Positions 1 through 8,157 of a stretch of DNA of 64,000 nt are shown here, piece after piece. Made by a program: the position numbers and the translations under genes. The stretch covers positions 2,895 through 66,894 of the forward strand of contig VSNM01000014.1 in assembly GCA_009774245.1 (NCBI GenBank). The letters run 5' to 3'. This stretch comes from Lachnospiraceae bacterium. GTDB lineage: Bacteria > Bacillota > Clostridia > Lachnospirales > Lachnospiraceae. Each line of letters starts with the position of its first letter. Positions within the stretch are counted from its first letter, which is position 1. The notes beneath the pieces are model-generated. The model was not told the DNA's origin. It saw only the letters and a program-made list of their open reading frames with translations, and did no database searches.

Positions 1-601
1 CCGCGTTTCCGTGGGCGCGCAGCGCGTTGTGCGCGATCTGAAACACCTTGTCCGGCGAGAGCTTCAGCCCCGGCGCGTGCACGCCGTTCAGATATCCTAA
101 CCCGACAAAGCACTGCGGCTCATTCAATGTAATAATATACTCGGACAAGTCGCTGAAATTCTCCGCAACCACCTTCGCGTACTCGCCAAACCATTCGATG
201 ATATCCTCATTGAGCCAGCCGCCCCTGTCCTGCAACGCCTGCGGCAGTTCCCAATGGTACATGGTGATATACGGTACGATACCGTTATCTTTCATGCACT
301 GTATCATATCGCGGTAGAGTGTGACCGCCTTCTCATTCACCCCGCCTGTGCCCTCCGGCATGATGCGTGACCAGCTTAGTGAAAAACGGTACGCCTTCAC
401 GCCAAGTAAACGCATCATGGCAAAATCTTCCTGATACCGATGGATATGGTCGCATGCCACATCTGCATTCTGGTGATTCTGTACCCTTCCCTCCTCGGCA
501 AAGGTATCCCAGATACACTTTCCCGCGCCGTCCTGCGCATCCCTGCCCTCAATCTGATAGGCGCTGCTCGCCACGCCCCACACAAAATCGTCTCTAAACA
601 T
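1..601 (-). CDS. GH1 beta-glucosidase/6-phospho-beta-glucosidase family, N-terminal part (runs off window)
   Basis: This is the first 200 residues of a family 1 glycoside hydrolase; the C-terminal half with the catalytic nucleophile lies beyond the window edge. Visible family marks are the N-terminal FVWGVASSAYQIEG, the SWSRIMPEG strand, the YHWELPQAL motif and the acid/base Glu161 in TLNEP. The cytoplasmic TIM-barrel enzyme would hydrolyse beta-linked gluco- or manno-disaccharides, which suits the neighbouring mannan locus. There is no signal peptide. The ATG lies four bases past the stop of the upstream ATPase remnant, so its ribosome binding site (GAAAGGAAG) sits inside that remnant. Exact substrate cannot be told. 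Confidence 0.9.
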   Translation of the reverse strand, partial: MFRDDFVWGVASSAYQIEGRDAQDGAGKCIWDTFAEEGRVQNHQNADVACDHIHRYQEDFAMMRLLGVKAYRFSLSWSRIMPEGTGGVNEKAVTLYRDMIQCMKDNGIVPYITMYHWELPQALQDRGGWLNEDIIEWFGEYAKVVAENFSDLSEYIITLNEPQCFVGLGYLNGVHAPGLKLSPDKVFQIAHNALRAHGNA

Positions 602-605
602 ATCT

Positions 606-1313
606 TTATTCCATCTTCCTTTCATTTAAATAATATAAATTTTTGTGTATCCCGCTCCCGATCTGATACAGCGGAATATTCACCATCCACTCCTGCTCCC
701 TGTAATCAGACATAGAAGTGCGCACTGCCAGTTCGGAATGGTATTTGTCACAAAATGACCTGAGGCTCTTGGCCTGCAGATTTTCCTCCGCCTTCACCTC
801 CACTGGAACAATCCCATCTTCATTCTGTATCAGAAAATCAACCTCCGCCTTTGCTGTGTCTGAAGTCCAGTAAAAAATGTCATTTTCTTCGTCGGTCACC
901 ATCTGCTGCAATACATACTGCTCCGTCAGCGCCCCTTTAAACTCCTCAAACAGCCTGTTCTCTTCCAGAATCAGTTTTGCGTTCAGTTTTGCCATGGCGC
1001 CCAACAGGCCAACATCCAGAGCAAACAGCTTAAACGCCTGAAAATCCTGATACGCCCGCAGGGGATAATCCGGCTTGTTCACACGATGTACCTTGTGGAC
1101 AAGCCCGCAGTCTGTCAGCCAAGTAATGGCAGTCTCGTACTCCCTTGCCCGCGCCCCTTCACGGATCAGGCCATATATAAACTTTTTGTTTTCTTTCGCA
1201 AGCTGCGTCGGAATAGAGTTCCAGAGCATCCGTATCCGCGTCACGATCTCCGTCGGAGCATGTTTGGAAAAATCATTTTCGTAAGCCGAATATACACATT
1301 TTAGGTACGACTT
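606..1313 (-). pseudogene. 3' remnant of an AAA/DUF4143-type ATPase
   Basis: The reading frame encodes the C-terminal DUF4143 half of the common bacterial AAA_14/DUF4143 ATPase. Recognisable segments are the linker YENDFSKHAP, the winged-helix stretch, and the nuclease-like tail EVDFLIQNEDGIVPVEVKAEE. The N-terminal P-loop ATPase domain (about 200 residues with Walker motifs) is absent: upstream the frame reaches a TAA after 23 more codons and then tandem repeats begin. A GTG could start a 212-residue product, but it would lack ATPase function. I read it as a truncated remnant. Its stop codon abuts the GH1 start. Confidence 0.75.
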
Positions 1314-1420
1314 TTACCTTTTTATACACATTTCGGACATGACTTTTATTCTGATCTTACACATTCTGGGCACGTCTTTTCGTATCATGTCGCACATTTT
1401 CCGCACGACATTAATGATTA
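1293..1420. repeat. Four imperfect 32-33 bp tandem repeats
   Basis: Units begin near 1293, 1325, 1358 and 1391. Each carries a core like ACACATTTCGGACATGACTT followed by a variable spacer. The first unit overlaps the 5' edge of the broken ATPase frame. Divergence among units is high, so the array is not a recent slippage product. Its function is unknown. It sits exactly where the ATPase domain has been lost. Confidence 0.7.
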
Positions 1421-1499
1421 TGCCAGTCCATAAACGTGAGCTGCTCGTCCAGCTCGTCATATGCGGCGCACGCGATTGCCTGAAAAGACTCAAGTACAG

Positions 1500-2606
1500 T
1501 TACAGTATCTCCGCCAGATACCCCGCCAATACGTCCGCCGCTCTCTGGTGGCTCAGGTATCCCGGGTGCTCCCGCGATCCCACGCTCTCTGACGTGGTGT
1601 TTGGAAGCTGCAGATAGGAAACACGCCTGTCCCCTGTCTTTGTGACATATTCCGCCACTGCCTCACACAGATAGAGCTGTATGTTTGTCCCCAGCATACC
1701 ATAACACCACACGATCTGCGCATTCGGATTGCATTCGCGAATCAGCGCTATGAAATCCTTCACCGCCTGCTGCAGTGTGCGCATATCCTGCATATTATAA
1801 GAACCGTCCGGATTCCTGCGCATTTTATGGGCTTCCCCGCTCACCTCGTCCACCCACTGCGGCTGATCAAATGCGCTTGCGTCATTTGTCCCTAGGTTCA
1901 CGATCACGCAGTCCGGCTGCCAGCCCGCAAAATCGTGCGGCTGATTCCCGCCGAGCCGCTCATTTTCTTCGCTCTGCATCAGGCTGCAGATTTCCTTATA
2001 ATATTTTGGAAGCGCCCCGCGCGTGTTATTGTCCCATGTGCTGTGCACGCCCCAACCGCTCTGGGAAAACACCCTGTACTCCGCGTCAAGCTTCTTAGCT
2101 GTCAGATAGGCATAGCTCCTGATGGCTGAGAAAAACATCGGAATCCAGTCCTGCTCCTGCTTTGCCCCGAAAAGTCCCTCGCCGGACGTGATGCTGTCAC
2201 CGATAAATTCCAGTTTCAGCTTTTTCTCTGTCACAGGCGTAAAGCTGCCGTCATGGCGCAGCGCATGGATATGAATGTATGAGTTTCCGTCGTCGCTCAT
2301 TGCCTGCAGATCCTTATAAAAATGCACATTTTTGACCGTTTCAGGATTCATGCCGCGAAACAGCGGAATCCAGTATCTGCCCTTTTGCAACATCTGCCTG
2401 CCTATCCAGTCCCCGTTTATTGTATAGCTGAACCACGGCTCATAAATATCGTATGTTATTTCTACTTCCACCCAGAGCTCCGAGCCGGTCACATTGCACT
2501 CGAAACCGCTCGCCGTCCAGAACAGCGTCAGCGGTTCGCGGCACGATGTCGTCCGCCCGTGCACCTTGAGCTGCGGGATATTCTTGATTTTAGTCTCCAC
2601 AATCAT
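1500..2606 (-). CDS. SGNH/GDSL carbohydrate esterase, CE2-like
   Basis: This 368-residue cytoplasmic esterase probably removes acetyl groups from mannooligosaccharides. An N-terminal beta-sandwich of about 130 residues is followed by the SGNH hydrolase domain with block I FIGDSITSGEG (Ser138), block III NLGTNDAS and the C-terminal HPG/H segment (SREHPGYLSHQ). A jelly-roll before the SGNH fold is typical of carbohydrate esterase family 2, and the R. intestinalis mannan locus carries a CE2 enzyme beside GH130 genes. ATG was preferred to the GTG one codon upstream because AAAAGG is better spaced. Downstream, the frame ending LTFMDWHNH-stop near 1415 may be a remnant of another gene. CE family assignment is inference. 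Confidence 0.82.
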   Translation of the reverse strand: MIVETKIKNIPQLKVHGRTTSCREPLTLFWTASGFECNVTGSELWVEVEITYDIYEPWFSYTINGDWIGRQMLQKGRYWIPLFRGMNPETVKNVHFYKDLQAMSDDGNSYIHIHALRHDGSFTPVTEKKLKLEFIGDSITSGEGLFGAKQEQDWIPMFFSAIRSYAYLTAKKLDAEYRVFSQSGWGVHSTWDNNTRGALPKYYKEICSLMQSEENERLGGNQPHDFAGWQPDCVIVNLGTNDASAFDQPQWVDEVSGEAHKMRRNPDGSYNMQDMRTLQQAVKDFIALIRECNPNAQIVWCYGMLGTNIQLYLCEAVAEYVTKTGDRRVSYLQLPNTTSESVGSREHPGYLSHQRAADVLAGYLAEIL

Positions 2607-2646
2607 CACGTCCTTTTCTTTTTATACTATGGCTCTGCCATGAAAT

Positions 2647-2687
2647 AAACTCTCATGAAAGAAACTCTCATGAAAGAAGCTTTCATG
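2647..2687. repeat. 15-bp tandem repeat upstream of the CE2-like gene
   Basis: The 15-mer AAACTCTCATGAAAG occurs twice exactly, followed by a degenerate third copy (AAGCTTTCATG). It lies in the intergenic space between the DUF7660 gene and the esterase, so it would be in the mRNA leader. The function is unknown, and slippage is the simplest origin. Confidence 0.75.
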
Positions 2688-2760
2688 CTGACTTGTCCCA
2701 TTTAATAGTAACCGCAGATAATATTTACCTTTACATGCACTTTTGTCGCTTACTATAAAA

Positions 2761-3009
2761 TTATTCATAAATCTTTCCCATATATAGAATTTTTGCAAAT
2801 GTTTTATAATCCACCTTTTCCCAGTCAATATCATCTTCAATGCCACAACAGTCATCGATCCAGCTTGCCATCTGTCCCAAATAGTCCGTAATGGTCGTGT
2901 TTTCCCATTCTTCTGGATGTTCCTTTGCGTCCATGGCCAACTGCACGACAAACGTTAAAAAATCGTCGAGATTAGTGATCTGATTGATCTGTTCCACCGG
3001 ATTTTCCAT
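2761..3009 (-). CDS. DUF7660-like small acidic protein
   Basis: An 82-residue acidic protein with the pattern LDDFLTFVVQLAMD, HPEEWEN, LGQMASWIDD and a C-terminal DWEKVDYKTFAKILYMGKIYE, which resembles the DUF7660 family often annotated as a hypothetical. The internal ATG is chosen because AGGGGGCAGTT precedes it; an upstream in-frame extension has no ribosome binding site. It lies between the GH130 and CE2-like genes on the same strand, so it is probably co-transcribed with mannan genes. No catalytic motif is visible and its role in that operon is unknown. Confidence 0.72.
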   Translation of the reverse strand: MENPVEQINQITNLDDFLTFVVQLAMDAKEHPEEWENTTITDYLGQMASWIDDCCGIEDDIDWEKVDYKTFAKILYMGKIYE

Positions 3010-3101
3010 AACTGCCCCCTGCCATTTATGAAAAGAACGCCCAAAATGTGGCGTTCCTTTCTTTATTCTTCTTTGCTCTATTCTGTTGTCCGTCAAGCTC
3101 C

Positions 3102-4136
3102 TTACCGCTTTCCGATCTCTGTATCGGTTGTCGTCACCTTGCTGTTGTTCTTGATATAGTCAACGATCTCGTCAAGTTCTGTGAACGCAAGCCCTACATA
3201 ACTGTCCGCTGCCCCGTAGTAGATCGCGATTCTGCCGGTCTCCGAGTCGTGGATTGTCGCACACGGGAAACATACGTTAGGTACGAAGCCTCTCTCCTCA
3301 TACCACTCCTCCGGTGTCAGCAGGAAGTTCTCGCAGCGGTACTTCACGATAGAAGGATTGTCAATGTCGAGAATCGCGCCGCCAATTGAATATACATATC
3401 CGTTGCAGGTGCCAGACACACCATGGTAGAACAACAGCCAGCCCTCGCTCGTCTCGATCGGAGCCGCGCCGCCGCCGATCTTCAGGGACTCCCACCACTC
3501 GTTGCCTTTGCCCATCACATGTCTGTGCTTGCCCCAGTACACCAGGTCAGGGCTCTCGCTCACGAACACATCGCCAAACGGTGTGTGGCCGGAATCGGAA
3601 GGACGGCTCAGCAGCATGAAGTTGCCGTTAATCTTTCTCGGGAACAGCACCGCATTTCTGTTAAACGGCAGGAACGGATTCTCAATACGTGTAAATGTCT
3701 TGAAATCAGTCGTCTTTGCCATACCGATCGCCGCGCCGTAGAAATCCTGGCACCAGATGATATAATAGGTATCCTCCACCTTTACGAGACGGGGATCATA
3801 TGCATACACCGGCATAAAGGGCTTGCCCTCCTCGTCCACAAACTCGATCTTGTTTGCCTCGAAATCCCAGTGAATCGCATCTTTGCTGTGTCCGAGGTAG
3901 ATGTACGGGATACCGTTTGTCTGCTCACCGCGGAATACACCGATAAACGCACCCTCATACGGGATTACCGCACTGTTGAAGATTCTCGCCACACCCTTTA
4001 CCGGATTTCTTCCAATAATGGGGTTCTCACTGTATCTCCAGATTGGTGCATCAGCCACACCTGTTGTCTTTCCTTCCGCTCTGTCCTGCCAGGGCATGTT
4101 CGGAACCGCCGGGCTCATCATTTTTACTTTGCTCAT
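3102..4136 (-). CDS. GH130 beta-1,4-mannooligosaccharide phosphorylase
   Basis: A 344-residue intracellular phosphorylase that would release mannose 1-phosphate from the non-reducing end of beta-1,4-mannooligosaccharides. Family marks are FNSAVIPYEGAFIGVFRGE, the catalytic Asp114 in YAYDPRLVKVEDTYY, NRNAVLFPRKINGNFMLLSRPSD, GGGAAPIETSEGWLLFYHG and NVCFPCATI. Length and sequence fit the GH130_2 subfamily (R. albus RaMP2-like) rather than the longer GH130_1 protein encoded two genes upstream. AGGAGGATTTTAAG precedes the ATG. The gene follows the CE17-like esterase across a 250-bp gap holding a palindromic element. Confidence 0.92.
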   Translation of the reverse strand: MSKVKMMSPAVPNMPWQDRAEGKTTGVADAPIWRYSENPIIGRNPVKGVARIFNSAVIPYEGAFIGVFRGEQTNGIPYIYLGHSKDAIHWDFEANKIEFVDEEGKPFMPVYAYDPRLVKVEDTYYIIWCQDFYGAAIGMAKTTDFKTFTRIENPFLPFNRNAVLFPRKINGNFMLLSRPSDSGHTPFGDVFVSESPDLVYWGKHRHVMGKGNEWWESLKIGGGAAPIETSEGWLLFYHGVSGTCNGYVYSIGGAILDIDNPSIVKYRCENFLLTPEEWYEERGFVPNVCFPCATIHDSETGRIAIYYGAADSYVGLAFTELDEIVDYIKNNSKVTTTDTEIGKR

Positions 4137-4225
4137 CTTAAAATCCTCCTACATATAATTATAATTTTCTAATTACCCACAAATTTGTAAGTTTGCGCTC
4201 CTACGCAGACTTAGGATCTGTAAAT

Positions 4226-4358
4226 AAATAACTTTACAATCTTGCTTGCCTATGTCTCCGATTGCACAGGTCAAAAAGCCTCAACATAGCCCGCTATGTC
4301 TTCGTTTTTTGACCTGCACACTCGAAGACATATTCAGCGCAATATTGCAATGTTATTT
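4226..4358. repeat. 133-bp palindromic element inside the mannan operon (MITE-like)
   Basis: The ends form imperfect inverted repeats (AAATAACTTTACAATCTTGC against the complement of GCAATATTGCAATGTTATTT). Nested inside are further arms, TATGTCT/AGACATA, AGGTCAAAAA/TTTTTGACCT and CATAGC/GCTATG, so the whole element can fold into one long stem-loop. It separates two co-directional operon genes and would be in their transcript. Related intergenic palindromes seem familiar from Lachnospiraceae genomes, but I cannot confirm copy number here. Confidence 0.75.
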
Positions 4359-4387
4359 CTTTACAGCTCCTTATCGGGTGAAACCCT

Positions 4388-5533
4388 TCACCCTGCGATC
4401 ACCGACACAAGATAAAATGGCACTTTGTCGTCCTCGTGTGTCTCGATCAGCTCAATCTCAATATGATGTTTCCCATAGGGCAGATGCTCCGCAACCGTAT
4501 CCAGATGAAGGCTGTCCCCCCATGTCTCCTCGAAGTTTCCGTCGAGTATTTTTGCATTGTCCGTATCGCCATCGACCACAGCCCTCGCAATGCACGTAGG
4601 CTGCATTACGGATTTACGGTACTGTACGCCGATACAGCTTCCCTCGATATCGAAGCCGATACGCGCGCCCTCCCGGTCCGCCGTCCAGCCGCGCCGGAAG
4701 ATCTCCCGAATGTCATTCTGCGGCTGTGTATCTATCGCAAAACCGTCATTTTCTGTCATGACAGCTTCGCAGTTATCATTTTGATATCGCACAGAGTTCT
4801 CATAGGCGTTCGCCGTCACAGGCGTCATCTTCTTCGCGTCCAGGTGATTGTCCGCATCCTCATTTCCCGTTTTCAGTTCGCTGTACACCATCTCCAGAAA
4901 ACTGATGATGACCTCCGCCATCAACCCGTGCCCCTCGTCGTTCGGGTGCAGGTCGTCCTCTGTGATGTCACGGCTTGTGTAGGTGCCGTCCAGTACCTTC
5001 TCATACAATGTTGGTTTCATGCTGACGCATGGCAGCTCATAGGCTTTTCCAATCCTGACGTGTTGTGCCTGTGCGTTCACGCCGTCATCATAGCGCACGC
5101 TGTTGACAATCAAAATGCCAGGCTCTGTCTGACTGCCGTATATTTTTCTGATGAGCCCCTCATACGTCTCAAGAAAATGCGCATTGTCATCGTCGTTTAC
5201 ACTGAACTCCACGACCGTAAAATCTATACTCTTTGACAGCAGGTCGCTGTCAGCCCTCGCCACGCCAAACTGCGAGGTCGTTCCCCCGATACCGGCGTTG
5301 ACATAGGTAATCCCGGCATCCGGAAACGTCTCACACCACCATCTGTACACCAGATAGGCATAACAGGTCTCCGGAGTCGAGGACAGACAGCCCTGCGTGA
5401 TGGAACCGCCCAAAAATCCCACGGTTATATTCTCTCCGCGCATCGCCTTCTTCATCGCTCTCTCAATTCGATAAAGGTTTCCTCTATTCAAAACGCCCTT
5501 GCTACAATTGATTCCATACTTTTCGGCTCTCAT
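4388..5533 (-). CDS. SGNH acetylesterase with C-terminal carbohydrate-binding domain, CE17-like
   Basis: A 381-residue SGNH esterase. Block I is GFLGGSITQG with Ser44 as nucleophile, the Asn block is VEFSVNDDD and the catalytic pair is DDLHPNDEGH. After about residue 225 a beta-rich domain follows, consistent with a CBM35-like module. This architecture and neighbourhood match the CE17 acetylmannan esterase described from R. intestinalis, which removes 2-O-acetyl groups from mannooligosaccharides so that the GH130 enzymes can act. There is no signal peptide, so it acts in the cytoplasm after import. It lies 24 bp after the GH130_1 gene in the same operon. Confidence 0.85.
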   Translation of the reverse strand: MRAEKYGINCSKGVLNRGNLYRIERAMKKAMRGENITVGFLGGSITQGCLSSTPETCYAYLVYRWWCETFPDAGITYVNAGIGGTTSQFGVARADSDLLSKSIDFTVVEFSVNDDDNAHFLETYEGLIRKIYGSQTEPGILIVNSVRYDDGVNAQAQHVRIGKAYELPCVSMKPTLYEKVLDGTYTSRDITEDDLHPNDEGHGLMAEVIISFLEMVYSELKTGNEDADNHLDAKKMTPVTANAYENSVRYQNDNCEAVMTENDGFAIDTQPQNDIREIFRRGWTADREGARIGFDIEGSCIGVQYRKSVMQPTCIARAVVDGDTDNAKILDGNFEETWGDSLHLDTVAEHLPYGKHHIEIELIETHEDDKVPFYLVSVIAG

Positions 5534-5557
5534 ATCCCCGCTCCTTAAATACCATTC

Positions 5558-6739
5558 CTATCTGTTGATATATTCCAGATTTCTTCTGATAAACTCGCAC
5601 CGCTGCTCCACGCACTTCACAGAACGGAGTGGATCTTCCGGTGTGTTGAACACATAATCCACCAGCTTGTCTATCGTCGTCGTGGCAACGTGAAGTCTCG
5701 TATCGCTCGATGCATAGTAGATGTACACATCGCCGTTCTCCCGCGCGATCGCGCCGTTAGTGAACACGACATTCGACACATCGCCGACTCTCTCAGCCCC
5801 GAGAGGCGCGATGAGAAAACCACCCGGCTCCGCGATCACCTTTGTCGGATCGTCGAGCGCCGTGGCAAACGCATACACGACATAGCGAAGTCCTGCCGCT
5901 GTATTTCTGACTCCGTGGGCGATATGAATCCAGCCCTTCTCTGTCTTGATCGGAACTGCGCCGGCGCCGTTCTTGGCCTCTGTGATCGTGTGATACTTTC
6001 TCTTGCTCGTGATGATTTCCTCGTCGATCACTGCATGGGTGATATCATCGCACAGACCAAACCCGACTCCTCCGCCGCTCCCCGTGTCGATGAAATCATC
6101 CATCGGTCTGGTATAGAACGCATACTTGCCGTTCACAAACTCCGGATGCAGCACGACATTTCTCTGCTGCGGGGAATTGAGTGTCTTTAGGTTGTCCAGC
6201 CTCTCCCACGTCTTTAAATCTCTTGTCCTCACGATGCCTGCCGCCGCCACTGCCGCAGACAAATCATTCACTGTCGTATCCTTGCTCTCGGAGCAGAATA
6301 CGCCGTAGATATATCCGTCCTCGTGTTTTGTGAGACGCATATCATACACGTTTGTCTCCTCCGGGCACACATCATCGAGCAGAATCGGGTAATCCCAGAA
6401 ACGGAAACCATCGACACCGCTGTCACTCTCCGCCACTGCGAAGAACGACTTTCTGTCATTTCCCTCGACTCTCGCCACGAGATAGAACTTACCGTTTAAC
6501 TCGATCGCACCGGAGTTAAATGCACAGTTCACGCCGAGACGCTCCATGAAATACGGATTGGTCTCAGGATTCATGTCAAATTTCCAGAAGGGAGGAATAT
6601 GGTCGCGTGTCAGCACAGGGTACTCGTACCGGTCATAGATGCCATTATAGAAATCACTCTTTACATTCCTGCGATTGATGATCTCCTCATACCGCTTCAT
6701 TACTTTTGCTTTGTTCTCTTCAAAAAGCTTATTTGTCAT
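5558..6739 (-). CDS. GH130_1 4-O-beta-D-mannosyl-D-glucose phosphorylase
   Basis: This 393-residue enzyme phosphorolyses mannosyl-glucose to mannose 1-phosphate and glucose. It shows the GH130_1 marks DRYEYPVLTRDHIPPFWKFD, NCAFNSGAIELNGKFYLVARVEG and the catalytic Asp133 in ETNVYDMRLT, which aligns with the Asp131 known from the Bacteroides fragilis enzyme. Phosphate-site residues are expected in QQRNVVLHPEF and the AGAVPIKTEKGWIHIAHG segment. It overlaps the end of the 2-epimerase gene by 11 bp, so the two are translationally coupled. Their activities are sequential: epimerase makes mannosyl-glucose and this enzyme cleaves it. Confidence 0.93.
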   Translation of the reverse strand: MTNKLFEENKAKVMKRYEEIINRRNVKSDFYNGIYDRYEYPVLTRDHIPPFWKFDMNPETNPYFMERLGVNCAFNSGAIELNGKFYLVARVEGNDRKSFFAVAESDSGVDGFRFWDYPILLDDVCPEETNVYDMRLTKHEDGYIYGVFCSESKDTTVNDLSAAVAAAGIVRTRDLKTWERLDNLKTLNSPQQRNVVLHPEFVNGKYAFYTRPMDDFIDTGSGGGVGFGLCDDITHAVIDEEIITSKRKYHTITEAKNGAGAVPIKTEKGWIHIAHGVRNTAAGLRYVVYAFATALDDPTKVIAEPGGFLIAPLGAERVGDVSNVVFTNGAIARENGDVYIYYASSDTRLHVATTTIDKLVDYVFNTPEDPLRSVKCVEQRCEFIRRNLEYINR

Positions 6740-7949
6740 CGCTCAATCTCCTTATTACTTCAAAGCACATTCTGCCATTGTGATACGGGCACTTCCACGG
6801 CTCCACGATCGGCTGCGTCTCGTCCGGCGAGCCATCTGTACGCACTCTCCAGTACCATTCCCTGCCTGCCGCATAGCCGTCGCGCCGGTCGATCAGATAC
6901 TCCCTGATATACGCCCACACATTCTGCGCCGCGCTGAGATATTCCTCGCGCCCCGTCTTTTCATAGCCGTTTAAGAATCCCACGACCGTCTCCGCCTGTA
7001 CCCACCAGATACGCCAGTCATTCACAACGCCTTTCTCACACTCGTTCGCAAGAGAGGAACCATTGAATGCCACCTTGTAGATCTGGTCTGTCAAATCCTG
7101 TGTGATGGGCGACATCTTCCGCTCATATGCATCGTCGCCCAGAACATCAACGCTCCTGTCCACCAGCCATGCCGTCTCTATATCGTGACCATACGAATGC
7201 AGATCGATGATCGGATTCCACTTGTCATCAAAGAATACTTCCTGGCGGTGCAGCTTCGGATTATAGACCTTTGTGGCAATAATATCCATCATCCACCTGA
7301 TCTTGTCCGCCACCTTCTCATTGTGATCAACCCTGTAGAGCTCCGTGTAGGCCTCAAAAACATGGAGCAATGTGTTCATCGTTTTTGATGCCATCACACC
7401 GTTTTCTGAGAGTTTATCATTGTCGATCTCGTTGAATGCCTCATCAAAAGCTTCCTTATATCCCAGCTCATCGCGCATCTTTCCCTCGATGATATCATAG
7501 AGCTGATACGCCATGTCAAGCGCCTCCCTGTCCCTGCTTGCCTCATAGTAAGAGGACAGCGCATAGATGGAAAAAGCCTGATTGTATGTATGTTTCAATG
7601 TCTCCGCAGGCGTACCGTCATAATTCACCGACCAGTACACGCCGCCGTTTTTCTTGTCCCAGCACACGTTTTTCAGGAATTCAAAACCATGCGACGCTTC
7701 CTCGAGAAGACTGATATCTTTCAAAAGCGTGTATGCATTGGCAAAAAACCATGTGATGCGGCTGTTGAGGATACACCCCTTGACCGCCTTCCTGTCCGCC
7801 TTCAGATCATACCCGAGATAACCTGTATAGCCACCGTTCTCATCGTCCCGCAGGCTTTTCCAGAATGGTATGATATCCTTTGTGAGGTGTTTTTTCACCT
7901 CTGAGTACATTTCTGATATCTTCTCAGAATGCATTTCTACGTTCGCCAT
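6729..7949 (-). CDS. Mannobiose/cellobiose 2-epimerase
   Basis: A 406-residue (alpha/alpha)6-barrel enzyme of the N-acylglucosamine/cellobiose 2-epimerase family. Visible marks are DIIPFWKSLRDDENGGYTGYLG, LNSRITWFFANAY, the His-containing DLHSYGHDIETAWL, WWVQAETVVGFLNGY and REWYWRVRTDG. It converts mannobiose to mannosyl-glucose at the reducing end in the cytoplasm. The following GH130_1 gene overlaps it by 11 bp. It heads the enzyme operon, preceded by AGGAGGCTGACT and its own promoter with palindromic operator-like sites. Confidence 0.92.
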   Translation of the reverse strand: MANVEMHSEKISEMYSEVKKHLTKDIIPFWKSLRDDENGGYTGYLGYDLKADRKAVKGCILNSRITWFFANAYTLLKDISLLEEASHGFEFLKNVCWDKKNGGVYWSVNYDGTPAETLKHTYNQAFSIYALSSYYEASRDREALDMAYQLYDIIEGKMRDELGYKEAFDEAFNEIDNDKLSENGVMASKTMNTLLHVFEAYTELYRVDHNEKVADKIRWMMDIIATKVYNPKLHRQEVFFDDKWNPIIDLHSYGHDIETAWLVDRSVDVLGDDAYERKMSPITQDLTDQIYKVAFNGSSLANECEKGVVNDWRIWWVQAETVVGFLNGYEKTGREEYLSAAQNVWAYIREYLIDRRDGYAAGREWYWRVRTDGSPDETQPIVEPWKCPYHNGRMCFEVIRRLSDDK

Positions 7950-7971
7950 AGTCAGCCTCCTAAATTTAAGT

Positions 7972-8031
7972 AGCTAAATTTAGCTTTGCACTTATCTTAA
8001 CAATTAATTTCCTAAACTTCAATTAGGAAAT
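7972..8031 (-). promoter_or_regulatory. Promoter and palindromic operators of the epimerase-phosphorylase operon
   Basis: On the minus strand TTGAAG (8017-8022) and TAAGAT (7994-7999) are separated by 17 bp. A perfect 14-bp palindrome AGCTAAATTTAGCT (7972-7985) lies just past the expected start of transcription. A second inverted repeat, ATTTCCTAA-N7-TTAGGAAAT (8007-8031), covers the -35 element. This placement fits repression by a LacI-type regulator, two of which are encoded in the window. Which protein binds is not shown. Confidence 0.65.
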
Positions 8032-8091
8032 ATACCGAAAGCATTTGTCTATTATTACCATAAAATAGATTTCCTTGGACTAAATTTACCT

Positions 8092-8134
8092 AAAAAATAT
8101 ACTGCACCGCTTTTTCTCCGCGTAGGCGATGCAG
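8092..8134 (-). terminator. Intrinsic terminator after the ABC importer genes
   Basis: The minus strand has a nine-pair stem CTGCATCGC/GCGGTGCAG (one G-T pair) with a 15-base loop, followed after TATA by a run of six T. It closes the binding protein-permease unit before the separately promoted epimerase operon. A small palindrome AATTAGCTAATT (8146-8157) lies between it and the permease stop codon. Confidence 0.75.
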
Positions 8135-8157
8135 CACATTCGTTTAATTAGCTAATT

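Noticed and set aside
1293..1420. CRISPR array
   Set aside because: Repeats are degenerate, contiguous at 32-33 bp and without distinct spacers; no cas genes are present.
2622..2951. 109-residue frame containing three HESFF-like repeats
   Set aside because: It runs across the DUF7660 gene in another frame; the peptide repeat is only the translation of the 15-bp DNA repeat.
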